Origin: Rotaria macrura
Lineage: Eukaryota > Rotifera > Eurotatoria > Philodinida > Philodinidae
Assembly: GCA_900239685.1 (NCBI GenBank)
Contig: OENT01000506.1
Location: 41,535-105,534 of the forward strand
Direction: 5' to 3'
Length of the DNA stretch: 64,000 bases
Shown here piece by piece: positions 43,745-57,204 of this stretch (the first letter of the stretch is position 1; each line of letters starts with the position of its first letter). The notes under the pieces are model-generated. The model was not told the DNA's origin. It did not search any database and was given only the letters and a program-made list of their open reading frames with translations. The translations under genes were made by a program, and so were the position numbers.

Positions 43745-44406
43745 TTTGATTATTTGTTGATTTTTCATGCCGGTGATATTGGCTTTATCATAGTGAATTA
43801 TATTTTGTTTTAATGGAGCGAATATGAAATCTCTTTAAATCGTGAACTCGTAGTGAATACGCGAATACGTTAAAGATACATATCCATGTTCATGTACATT
43901 TGTTTTCTTCTGTTTTTGTCGTCTGCAAAAGCAGTCTCAACAGTTTGTCTTTGTAATAAAATTTTGCATGTTTTCGTTTTCTTTTTTCTATTTTCCATTA
44001 TTTGTTTCTTTCGATTAAGATTGCTTCTTCGAATGTACAGAAAGAAAAACTTGTGTGTGTGTGTGTGTGTACTTTTATTTTGCTTGTAAAGTGAAAAGCG
44101 ATTACAAAAAGAAAACGAAACGATTATATATGAAGTAAAAGTAGAAGAAGATTCCGAGTGAGTCACAACTATGAAGTACTTGAGTATATTTTGGTTTCTT
44201 CCTTTCTGTCCACCTATCAGATATATCGATGACAAATGTAATTTCATCACGTAATTATGCAAGAATCTTTCAAAATTTTCTTAAATAAATGTACCCTCTA
44301 TCGTTGATATAGCTGTGCTTTTAAATTCAGAATTTTATTTATGTGAAACCATGTAGAGATCATTTATCTCTATCCCTAGTCAAGACTTGGCAATATAGTA
44401 GAATTT
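43745..44406. other. intergenic spacer between kinase and RING genes
   Basis: This should contain the kinase 3' UTR and the RING-gene promoter. It holds a TG run at about 44052-44070. No gene was seen. An antisense open frame of 130 codons here is low-complexity and unsupported. Confidence 0.6.
44052..44070. repeat. TG dinucleotide run
   Basis: About nine TG units in the spacer downstream of the kinase stop codon. Confidence 0.75.
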
Positions 44407-45593
44407 ATGTCGGCTATTCTAGACGAGATTGATTCATCTCATTATACCTCAAACAGCAATAGTAATGACCAAGAAATCGATCGTGATGATTATGTTATTG
44501 TTTCGTCTTCAATGTTGACAGAGACTGAAGCTGATACGAGGTAGATTAGTTACCTAAATAGTTTTATTCGATTTTTCAATTTCATTTCATATAGTTCTGA
44601 ACAGATTTCTGAAGAAGAAGAAGAAGAAGATAATGATTTAGATTATTTCACTCAATTTATTTGTCCAGATGATAGTGATGATGATCTAGTATATTTTTAT
44701 GATGATAATAACGAAGATATATATATGGAAAATCATTTGAATAGAAAGCAATTAAAATTGGCTCAAGATTTTCAGGAGACAATATATCAACGTGTAAAAC
44801 GTTCGAATAAAAAAGTCAATGCTCAACGTCAAATAAAAACAAAACATGTACAAAGTATTAAATATAATTCACACAATAAAAGATTATATATCCATCATCG
44901 ATTACTTAAACTTGCTACAATTGATCCACCGAGTTCAATTTACGAACATTCAAAGTCACCAACTCAATCAAATTCATTTGACACTGTACAGGTGATTTCG
45001 AATGAATTTAGTCATCATCAATCTGTATCTAATAGTCGAAATCAAACTCAACAAAGAACTAATAATACTGTCAGTGTTAAAAATCAACTTCAACAGTACA
45101 AAATAAATAAAAATAATACTGCACAACAATCATCTTATAATAATACTGTCAGTGTTACGAATCAATTCCAACAGTACATAGTAAATGAAGATAATATTGA
45201 ACAAAACTCATCTTTTGACGATGCTATGATTACATTTCTTTTAGAAATGCAAAACCGCGATCTGTAATTATGATAAATTTTATCTCTTTCCTTTTAATAA
45301 TGATTTTCTTTGTTTTTATATTTAGTTCTCCAAATGACTACGAAATGTTGTTACGACTTGATGACTTCTTAAAACCTAAAACGGTGGATAGTAATATTTT
45401 AGATCGCTTACCAACACTTGATGTTAGTGAAATACATTTAAATGATCAATGTACGATTTGTATGGAAACATATACTTGCGGACAAAAACTTAAGACTCTA
45501 CCATGTAGTCATATATTTCATTTACAATGCATTGAAACATATTTAAAAGACTTTTCTGTTCAATGTCCTTTAGACAATATTCCATTGATATAG
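44407..45593 (+). CDS. RING-H2 finger protein, probable E3 ubiquitin ligase
   Basis: Probable E3 ubiquitin ligase. Its substrate is unknown. Three exons join in phase: 44407-44540, 44595-45263 and 45326-45593, about 356 residues. The N-terminal two thirds are acidic and Ser/Asn/Gln-rich, including a run of six Glu. They contain two tandem 26-residue repeats beginning NNTVSV and continuing NQ-x-QQY. The C-terminal RING reads CTICMETY, then LPCSHIFHLQCIETYL and QCPLDN. Spacing fits RING-H2 except that the last metal ligand is Asp (CPLD instead of CPLC), as in the cullin-ligase subunit RBX1. The chain ends about eight residues after the RING. The third exon starts after a TTTAG acceptor that restores the frame (Leu-Ser-Pro junction). 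I do not recognise an ortholog. Confidence 0.85.
45061..45216 (+). repeat. two tandem 78-bp coding repeats
   Basis: Two 78-nt units, 45061-45138 and 45139-45216, lie head to tail in the RING gene's second exon. Each encodes a 26-residue unit that begins NNTVSV. The second copy has diverged at several codons, so the duplication is not brand new. Confidence 0.8.
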
Positions 45594-46789
45594 CAACAAA
45601 TGATAGCATTTTGTATATATATCTTGACTGTACGCGTAGAATTTTATAATTTTTTAACGATTTTGATCATGTATTTTCTTTGTGTATTTAATTCAAATAT
45701 AACGTCGATTGCTTATGATATGATTATGAGAAGTATTGTTATCAGTAATGAAAATTCGACAAGAAAGGATCCGATACACACAATTACTATTCAGTACACT
45801 TTTGTTATTTTATTTTATAGATTTATATAATGCTTAGATTTTTATGATACTAGTAAATAGTATTGAAGGTCTACCACAATGACATTATTGAACTTGTTGT
45901 AATTTCCTTAAGAATTGTCAGATATTTGAATAAGTCGTGACTGACAATGAATACATGTCAAGTCAAATATGTTTTACGCCATATGATTTAGCCGTCTACT
46001 TTTCCCTAAAGATTTATCTGTTGACAGGAAATGAAGTAGTCACTATAATACTTATTCATTGAAAATGATGTATTCATTTTGTAATATGTCATGATTCTAT
46101 TTGGTTGAGCTTGTCAAGACAAATGTAGATTTAGTTGTCAATGATAAGTCAAGTAGAAAACTTGAGTAGTAATCTCGAATGTACTGCTTTTCAGTCAATT
46201 GTGAACTGCACTTTAAAGTTACACAATTATTCACTATTATCGAAACACGTTCTTGAAATTTTTGATCTTATGAAAAAGTTTGAAAGAAAAATAAAACTAA
46301 TAGTTTATTTATCTGTACTGTTTTCTTTCGATCTGTTCTAATCATTGGTATATAAATCGTAACGAATTTTCCTGATGTCGACTAATACACATTTAGATTG
46401 TTATTTTTCAAAATTCTTTTCTATTCAAATACATAAAGTTCTCATCATAATATATGGAAGTTGAATAGTGTCACATTATTCATTTCGGAACTTCACCCCA
46501 CACCCTCACTGTCTTTTCGTTTATTGTGAAGATTGAATATTCATGTTTTTGAACAGTACAACCATATTAACATTCTTCACTCCTTAACAACAAAACACGT
46601 TGCCCTAGATGTCGTTGTTTAATATTTTGCTTCTTTATTCTTCTAAAACAACTATTTATCATCTTTTTCTGCAAATTGAAATGTAATTTATTTAATGAAA
46701 ATTCATCATCTTTGAAAAACTCTCTAAATGAGTCATCATGTCATCTTTCATTCATCTATTCGTTTTAATATAGTACGATTTAAAAAATA
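45594..46789. other. intergenic spacer between RING and PSMC2 genes
   Basis: No coding exon was recognised. An open frame at 46135-46341 has no motif. An acceptor-like ATATAG lies about 17 bp before the PSMC2 start codon. Confidence 0.6.
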
Positions 46790-49061
<2,272 letters not shown>

Positions 49062-52000
49062 ATTTTAAAAAGATTTTTCAAATTATTCTGTTCTCTTTTA
49101 TTCAAAGATTATTTCACAAAAAAAAATATAAACAAACAATGTTCTTATTGTAGATAAACAATGCATGTACCCAAGGTATTAATATAAGATGCAAAAAGAA
49201 AAAGGATTATGAGATCGAACAAATTAGAATCCGACCAATAGATTTGCTCTTTGAGTTGAATTTCGACAGCAATTAGTATCAGCTATTACAAAATTTCGAT
49301 TTCTCATTTAATTCTCCTGAGTTTGATAAAAGGCAAATATTTAGGTTTCGCCTAAAAACGATTCGTTCAAATGCGTATCTCAACGTAACATCAGATTATT
49401 TTACTTTGCATTGAAGTCGAAAAAAAGTACAGGAGCAAAATTAAGGATGAGTTCACATAGATAAAACTTTTACAACGTCGAACTTTATAAAATTTCTAAC
49501 TTAGAAGGGCTCACATTTTTTTTGAGAATAACAATAGAAAGTCAACATCAGGAGACAAAACAAATTTTTAAATTTCGTTGTCATAACTTTCAATGAGAAA
49601 ATGTTCTGCACTGACCTATTTGCATGCCTTTGGGACAATCGAAAATTCTACTGCACTATAAAAATTTTTATTTCATTATCAACATAAGCATGAACAATCT
49701 TAAACGTTGACCAAAGCAAATAAAAAAGTCATGCGTACAAAAACAATTGTTCATGTCGGAAAACAGGTTTTTCTACTCCGATCTTTTTCAAGGAAAATCG
49801 TAATAAATGCTGTTCGAGTCCAATTGATCTAGTTTTCCTTTATGCATATGAGGAATAAGGAAATGATTGAAGAGTTGTTATGTCGTTCTTGGAAGTAGAA
49901 ACTTCTACCAGTTCTGGTGACATTAATTCCTGAGCTGAATTCACATTTTCATGATCATTAGAAAAATGAATTGATGAATTATTTGAACTATCTGGATGCA
50001 TTCTAGCAGCTTCACACGTTTTTCATTTTTCAAAAACAGATGTAATTTGAAGCTGTTTTGTTTATGTCGGTGTCAAGATTAATTTTTTTCACGAATCTTA
50101 CTCGTTGTCTATCATTTCAAAATCTTTCTAAAGTAAAATACTGAAAATGATACAAATTCTAATGATAAATAAAAACACGTCCACATCATGAATGTATTCT
50201 AACTACTTCCCTTTATCTTCATGAAGTAGTCGTTAGAGTTAATGTGTGAAGATCTTCCAAAAGCATAGAAACATATACGCCTGTCACTCAGGATCAGGTT
50301 GCATATAACTTAGGAGAAAAATAAGCATCGTCTTTTCTAACCGCTTTCGCTTATCAAGCATAGAATCACGATGAAATCTGTATTTTTTTTCCAAGTACTT
50401 GAGCTGTTCCTAGCCGAAGGGCTCCACTGACTATGTTTCTAACATCTTTTATGCCAAAAGAAGACAAAATTCAGCTTAAGCAATGATGTTGTTAATGATC
50501 TTTTATTTCTACGAAACTTTCGAAAGATTTAAAATTCTCGTTAAAAAATCAATAAAATATGCTGAAACATATTGGAGAAAAATTTCATACTGACTTTTGC
50601 TGGAACTTGAAACTCTAAGAGTATGATAAGTTGTAAGATGAAAAATCTATCTGATAGGACAGGTTAAGGTTACGAAGTCAATAGGTTAGGGTACAAAAAA
50701 GTTGTAACCTGAAGGACTCTAAGTCGGCGATAACTATGTTGCAATAGATGGTGAACAAAATTTGTTTATTTTTCGTTCTTGCTTAAAACTTGATAAATTA
50801 ATTGCAAAGGTTCATGAAGATGATCTTCTTTACATTTTAAAGACCCTTTTAAAGTCTCATACAGGTCCGAGATAAATTTAAATAGTTTCTATCTGTTTTG
50901 ATGATCTATTCGAAAATCAAATTGAGTAAATAACTTGACATTATTGCTGCTGGATATAATGGTGAAGTGCTTATTGATGGTAATACACATACCTCAGTTA
51001 TCGATTTACAGATAAACCAACCCTATCACATAATCGCATGTTTTGCCTTCGATATGGTACTGCAATTGATATACTATAGTCATTGCACAAATCGTAACAC
51101 ACCAAATTAATTCTCTCTCAAAATCGTTTTAAATATTGCACAATATTCTTCATTACTCAAAACGATTGATATTACTATTAAGATTAAAGTAATTACATAG
51201 TATCTTAGCGATAGATACAAAGTTTGTAACATCATTATGATCAATATGTGTATATTATTGTTCTCCATGATGAATAAAATGAAATTCATTCTTGTAACTC
51301 ACAAATTATACATCTGAAAGTGCGTACCGTGTAACTTCATTCAATGAACCATAGAATTCTTGAGTTAATGTTATAATTTTCTCATTGATTATTCGAGTCG
51401 AAAAATATGAGAATCTATATTGCTGATCGATCTCAGAATATATTTAAAATTAACAAGACAAGAGTACCAACAGTGATCTCTTTATTTGGATATCAACGAC
51501 AAAAACAACAAATATCGAGTTTTCGATCTAGTTTTTTACTATAAAGATTGCAACTTACTAATTTTTATTTATTGTATTCTACTGGCAAATCAAATATAAA
51601 CGTTGACATGCTTTAAATAAACGAACGCCTAATTCAATTATTAAAATCTATAAATGAATAAAATTTTATGTCAATGTGGTGGACATACGGTTGAATTTAC
51701 CAACTATTTAAAGCTTTCGTCCTCAAACTTTATTTGACGCATGGACCAAAGATCATGCACATCAATATTCTTGATGGACAGAAGCATTTCGAGATCTAAG
51801 AATTCCCATACGAAAATCTATTTAACGTTCAGAGAGCAGAAACATAAAGAAAGGAATTCTTTGGGTCTGTGGTATAGTACCAATAAGTTATTTACAATGT
51901 TTGCAGACACTGACAAGTGTTATCGATGGAGAAAGAGTCAGAAAATCCTTATGCTACATAGACAACCGTTATCTCACAAAAAGAAACTATTCGATAGAAA

Positions 52001-52586
52001 AAATAATTTTATGGTCTGAATTTTTTAGTTAATCTCTGTATGATGGTAAAAATATATATTTCATTTATATGCTGTACTGCTAAGAAAAAAAAACAATATT
52101 TTATATCATTGAGTCTTTTCAAAAGCCAGTCCATGAACAGACAAACATGGAAAACTTTACCACGAGTATTTCCCAACTATATTTCATTGAAGTGAATTGC
52201 ATCGACCAACAATGTGCATGAAGCAATTTCGTGCGTCACTTTCAATCAAAGAAATCCGTATCTAAGGAAGAGAAACATGTATTCGGTCCTCATACGTAAC
52301 GATTACTTCTATAGATTTTTTTATGAGAATGTAATTACACTAAATCTAGCAATGACTGACCCAAGGATTTTCTTCGACAATGAATTATTATCTTAGGATA
52401 TTTTAGTGCAGAAATGATATAACTTTCGTTCAAATCTGAATAAAGAACGAGTGTTTTGATTTTGAATTAAAATGTATGATGAAAGAAGAGACGAGTTTAC
52501 ATTCATCTGTTTCTTTTTGTTTTTTGATTTCAGAAAAGATTTAGTAAAGGAAATACAGCTGCAAATTTCTTTTGGTTATAATACTA
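49062..52586. other. gene-free stretch between PSMC2 and the inverted-repeat element
   Basis: No exon chain was supported. A short open stretch near 50940-51110 reads smoothly as protein but has no recognised motif or splice partner. The frames at 51741-52019 and 52214-52396 are likewise unconvincing. Confidence 0.55.
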
Positions 52587-53392
52587 ACGGGTGATCGGAA
52601 AGTTTTCACACAAATGTTTGCTCATTTTTGGTAAACTCGAACATATTTCAGACGAGTCGAAACCTATGGATTAGAAGCAGAATTTTGTGCTCTTTCAGAA
52701 TATGAGCTTAGAAATTATGTGTCAGTTTTTGTTCGAGAGAAGTGAAGGAATCTTTGAAAGACCTGAAAANNNNNNNNNNNNNNNNNNNNNNNNNNNNNNN
52801 NNNNNNNNNNNNNNNNNNNNNNNNNNNNNNNNNNNNNNNNNNNNNNNNNNNNNNNNNNNNNNNNNNNNNNNNNNNNNNNNNNNNNNNNNNNNNNNNNNNN
52901 NNNNNNNNNNNNNNNNNNNNNNNNNNNNNNNNNNNNNNNNNNNNNNNNNNNNNNNNNNNNNNNNNNNNNNNNNNNNNNNNNNNNNNNNNNNNNNNNNNNN
53001 NNNNNNNNNNNNNNNNNNNNNNNNNNNNNNNNNNNNNNNNNNNNNNNNNNNNNNNNNNNNNNNNNNNNNNNNNNNNNNNNNNNNNNNNNNNNNNNNNNNN
53101 NNNNNNNNNNNNNNNNNNNNNNNNNNNNNNNNNNNNNNNNNNNNNNNNNNNNNNNNNNNNNNNNNNNNNNNNNNNNNNNNNNNNNNNNNNNNNNNNNNNN
53201 NNNNNNNNTTTTCAGGTCTTTCAAAGATTCCTTCACTTCTCTCGAACAAAAACTGACACATAATTTCTAAGCTCATATTCTGAAAGAGCACAAAATTCTG
53301 CTTCTAATCTATGGGTTTCGACTCGTCTGAAATATGTTCTAGTTTACCAAAAATGAGCAAACATTTTGTGCGAAAACTTTCCGATCACCCGT
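52587..53392. mobile_element. long-inverted-repeat DNA transposon, TA-flanked, interior missing
   Basis: The ends are ACGGGTGATCGGAAAGTTTT and its reverse complement, each directly flanked by TA. That is the target duplication of Tc1/mariner-type elements. Inverse homology continues for about 183 bp on each side with only a few differences. It then stops at exactly the same base on both sides of a run of N. No transposase can be read because the middle is unsequenced. A mariner-type or related non-autonomous element is the best reading. Confidence 0.7.
52770..53208. other. assembly gap (439 N)
   Basis: A run of N sits exactly between two near-identical inverted arms. The gap size may be an estimate. 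Open frames spanning the Ns are artefacts. Confidence 0.99.
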
Positions 53393-53580
53393 TATTGTAT
53401 TAAAATGAAAATATGTGTACATACATATTTAATGACATCTATAAGTACTTATTTCTCGTTCGTTGATCGCATGAAGCAATCCAACGTTGAGACGAATGTG
53501 GCGAATTGTTCGGATAAAACATGGATTAGATTTTGTCGACGATATTCACAAGTGAAGATTTATCATTGTAGATTTTAATT

Positions 53581-56500
53581 ATGGCTCGTTTGTCGATTGT
53601 TTGCATTGAAGTAATTTTGTTTGTTACTGTTTGGTCAGCATCTTTAAACATAGAAGGTTCATCAAAACGTGTACTAGTACTTCTGGATAATTTGGCAATT
53701 CGTGAAACACATTCATTTTATTTTAAACAATTAAAAGGTAAATATGAAGATGAACAGACATATGTAGTTGAGTGGGATAAAGGATCAGTACCATGTTCGA
53801 TACTATGTAGTGGCAATCGTATGATGAATTCGAATTAAATAGCTGTTCACATTCTGAATATCTTTGATTGGCATAGAGATAGTTTATCTGACGATTGTCA
53901 TAATCGAACTATTTTTTAAAATAAAAAATATTGATTTCTATTATTCGTAAATTGATTGCATCAAGAAGAAACACGACTTTGACTATTGTTTAAAGAAACT
54001 TCTATCCGTATATCTATCAATGTTCGTCGGAAGGTCAGCGATAGAAACGATTAAAGAATTATCAATGTAATAAAAAGTATTTGTGTCACTGACCAAATTC
54101 AATGAAGTTCATCTAACTTCTTGCATCGATCACTTTCTTTCATGTTTATAGTGAGCTAAATTCTTCGATCACCAGTGTGACATAGAAAGCGTTGGTTTTT
54201 TTGTATCAATTAACATGTGAAGATCATACATTTAAAGGGAATTTCAGAACATATTATCTACGTGTTTCACAAGTTCTTCTGACTTATATTTTACTTTTTT
54301 TAAAAATTCATCGAAAAAATTGTTTGACATTAAGTAGAGTCATTAATAATATTTGAGTTCGATTGAAACTCACGGATGGAAGATTGTGTTTTCATTTTCG
54401 AAGTAGATCAATAGTAGTACCTTAAAAATATTGGATTGTTTGCAAAAATGAGAGCGTTCATTAAAACAAGCAGCAGCTACTTTCTTTTTGTACACGATGA
54501 ATTGTTTGATTTAGATCGAGGTTTTGATATAACATACAGATCATCAGATGACAGTAATCTTCAAATTGTTAAATATGGTGAATACATATATGATCATATG
54601 ATTTTATTTGCTCCTGGAACCAAAGGTAATCAAAATTCTGATTGATATTTTCGTTGACTTTATATTTGTTTCTTATTCTTGAAAGAATTCGGTGGTCGTT
54701 TGGATGCTGAAACATTATCGCAATTTGTTGATGATGGTGGTAATGTTCTTGTTGCTGGTAGTCATTTAATGGGTAAGATATCTAACATGATAAATTCGTT
54801 TTCTATGAATATATATGTTTAGGTGATGCTATTCGTGAATTTGCTGGCGAATGTGGTATTGAATTTGCTGATGATAAAAATGTTGTCATCGATCATCATA
54901 ATTATGATATTAATGATGATGGAAAAGTAAAACTTAAAAAAAAAAGTATTTTGAATAATATTCATTTTAAAATTTTAGCATACGCTTATTATTGCAAGTC
55001 AAGATAATCTCTTAGCATCAGAATTAATAACTGGACAAGCTAAAAAAGCCGGTCTACCATTTCTTTTCCGAGGCACTGGGTAATGAATGAAGATTATTTT
55101 TTCTCTTGCAAGAATATTTTTCAAAATTTTTCAAGAATGTCATCTGACCCAGAAAATTCATTGTTAATCGATATTTTAACTGGTTCATCAAGTTCATACA
55201 CAGCTAATCCAGATGAGAAAACGCTCAATGAAGTAAACAATTCATTCATACGCTTATCTTGTATTTATTTTTTCATATATTTTTCTCTTCTAGTATCCGG
55301 CAACAGTTGGCAAACGAACCTTATTGATATCTGCACTTCAAGCTCGTAATAATGCTCGTGTTGGTTTTGTTGGCTCATTAGATTTCTTTAGTAATGATTT
55401 TTTTCAAAGTTCAATACAATCGAATGATGGAATAAAGTACGAAGAATAACTAATTTCGAAATATATATTCTACTAGAAAAAAACTTATTTCATTTTAGAT
55501 CACCTAAATCTGGCAATGAAGAATTAGCTGTTGCATTAACCGATTGGGTATTTAAACAACGTGGTGTTTTACGTGCAAGAAATATTCATCATTATTTGAA
55601 GAAAGATAAATCAACACCAAGTTTTTATACAATTAAAAACGATATTGTAAATAGTAAAGAAACAAATCGAGGACGACAAAGTTAAATTCCTTCGATGTTA
55701 AATTTCATATTTTTCAAAAGAATCAATGGGAATGTCGATAGTGTTTTGACTCTACTTTCGAGTGACAATCCTATCTGACTTTTATCTTGAAATGATCTTA
55801 TTCACTAGTTATATGTATATATATATATCTATATTCTGATCAGCACATAAGATTAGAGCAAAATCTGCACATATACATATTGTCACTAATGACATTCTCA
55901 TTGACTCAATTGAAAATTTCATTTGAAGGAAACTGTCGTCTACATCGCTGAACAACTGTATTACAAAATTTTATTCATTTATATTCTTAAGGTATTTAAT
56001 GTACAATTCGATGAATTCGTTTCTGGTCGATGGATGCCATTCAATGGAACTGATGTTCAATTGGAATTTTTTCGTATCGATCCGTTCGTTCGAACAACCA
56101 TGAAAAATAAAGGTATCAAATATTTTATAACAATCTATGTTGGCTTCAGAAAAACAAATTTTGAGTTTTTAGGTGGTCAACTTGAAGCACAATTTCGTGT
56201 TCCAGATACTTATGGAATTTACAAATTTATCATCGATCATAATCGTATTGGTTATACACATTTATTTTCAGCAACACAGGTAGATTAAATGAAGAAAGTT
56301 ATTTTTATTGAGTGTAACGACTTTTTGTCTCTCTCTGAAATTCGATGTAGTATTGGGTTTTTCAAAGTTGTGCGTAGCTATAAATCGAATGGAAAAAAAT
56401 AACACAGAATACCTTAGCACTAAGGGATTTTTGTTCATACGATGTATTACTGTTGCAAAAGTTGAATATAAGATAATTAAAACTTAGCTCTGATTATCTA

Positions 56501-57204
56501 AAATTTCAATTTTATGATAACCTTCATTCTATTTATCGAGATCCATCCGTCTGCGTAACTGTATATTTTTCTGATGAACTTATCTCAAGCCTCCGAAGTT
56601 GATACATTGACAATGTCTTCCAATGAAATCTCAAAGAACGTCCAACACATTAACTTATCTATTAGTCGGGAACGATCAAAAACCATTGACAAATTCATGT
56701 GCTTATTAATAAAAAGAGAATCTTCTCCAACTGAGAACTGTTGATTTATAAAGGATTTCTCCTCATCAGTGTAGCATGATTTTCTTAATCTTCAAACGTA
56801 GTAAAATATTAATGTTGTTGAACTTTCTATTCTAAACATATTTAAAAACGTTTTTTTAAATTCTACACAACTATTTCGGTAAATAATGGAACAGTGCAAG
56901 AAGAGTATGCTGAAAAGTTTCTAGTCGATGGTCCTATTGATTTCAGGTGTTTAAATAAATTGTAAATTTCCATCTTGTCTCAGTTCTTAATCGAATGAAA
57001 ATAAAAAGTTGTAGAAATATTGTTTATTTTGTTTACTATTTTTAGGTTTCTGTTCATCCTTTACGTCATACTGAATACGAACGATTTATAACATCAGCAT
57101 ATCCTTATTATATTTCATCATTTTCAATGATGGTTGGTGCTTTTCTTCTAAGTTTTATTGTACTTTATCATCGTGATGAAATCCCGAAGAAAAAATCAGA
57201 ATAA
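53581..57204 (+). CDS. DDOST: oligosaccharyltransferase 48-kDa subunit (OST48)
   Basis: Non-catalytic, ER-membrane subunit of the oligosaccharyltransferase complex, which transfers glycans to Asn during protein entry into the ER. Eleven exons join in phase, about 444 residues (human 456): 53581-53737, 54515-54625, 54686-54772, 54823-54926, 54979-55079, 55136-55232, 55294-55436, 55499-55646, 55992-56112, 56173-56279 and 57046-57204. It starts with a signal peptide. Then come [13 protein letters not shown], the IKYGE-like [58 protein letters not shown] and [10 protein letters not shown], matching the family in order. A single C-terminal membrane helix is followed by a cytosolic tail ending KKKSE, an ER-retrieval-type dilysine. 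The first intron is long (777 bp). The intron between exons 8 and 9 was chosen because it restores the family spacing to SGRWMPF. Confidence 0.98.

Noticed and set aside
43870..44262. 130-codon minus-strand frame
   Set aside because: Composed of Lys/Thr/His-rich low-complexity sequence from the kinase 3' UTR and a TG run.
50940..51115. Smooth open stretch beginning near IIAAGYNGEVLIDG
   Set aside because: No start codon, motif or splice partner. Could be chance or an unrecognisable fossil.
52687..53291. Long open frames of unknown residues
   Set aside because: They exist only because the N run cannot contain stops.
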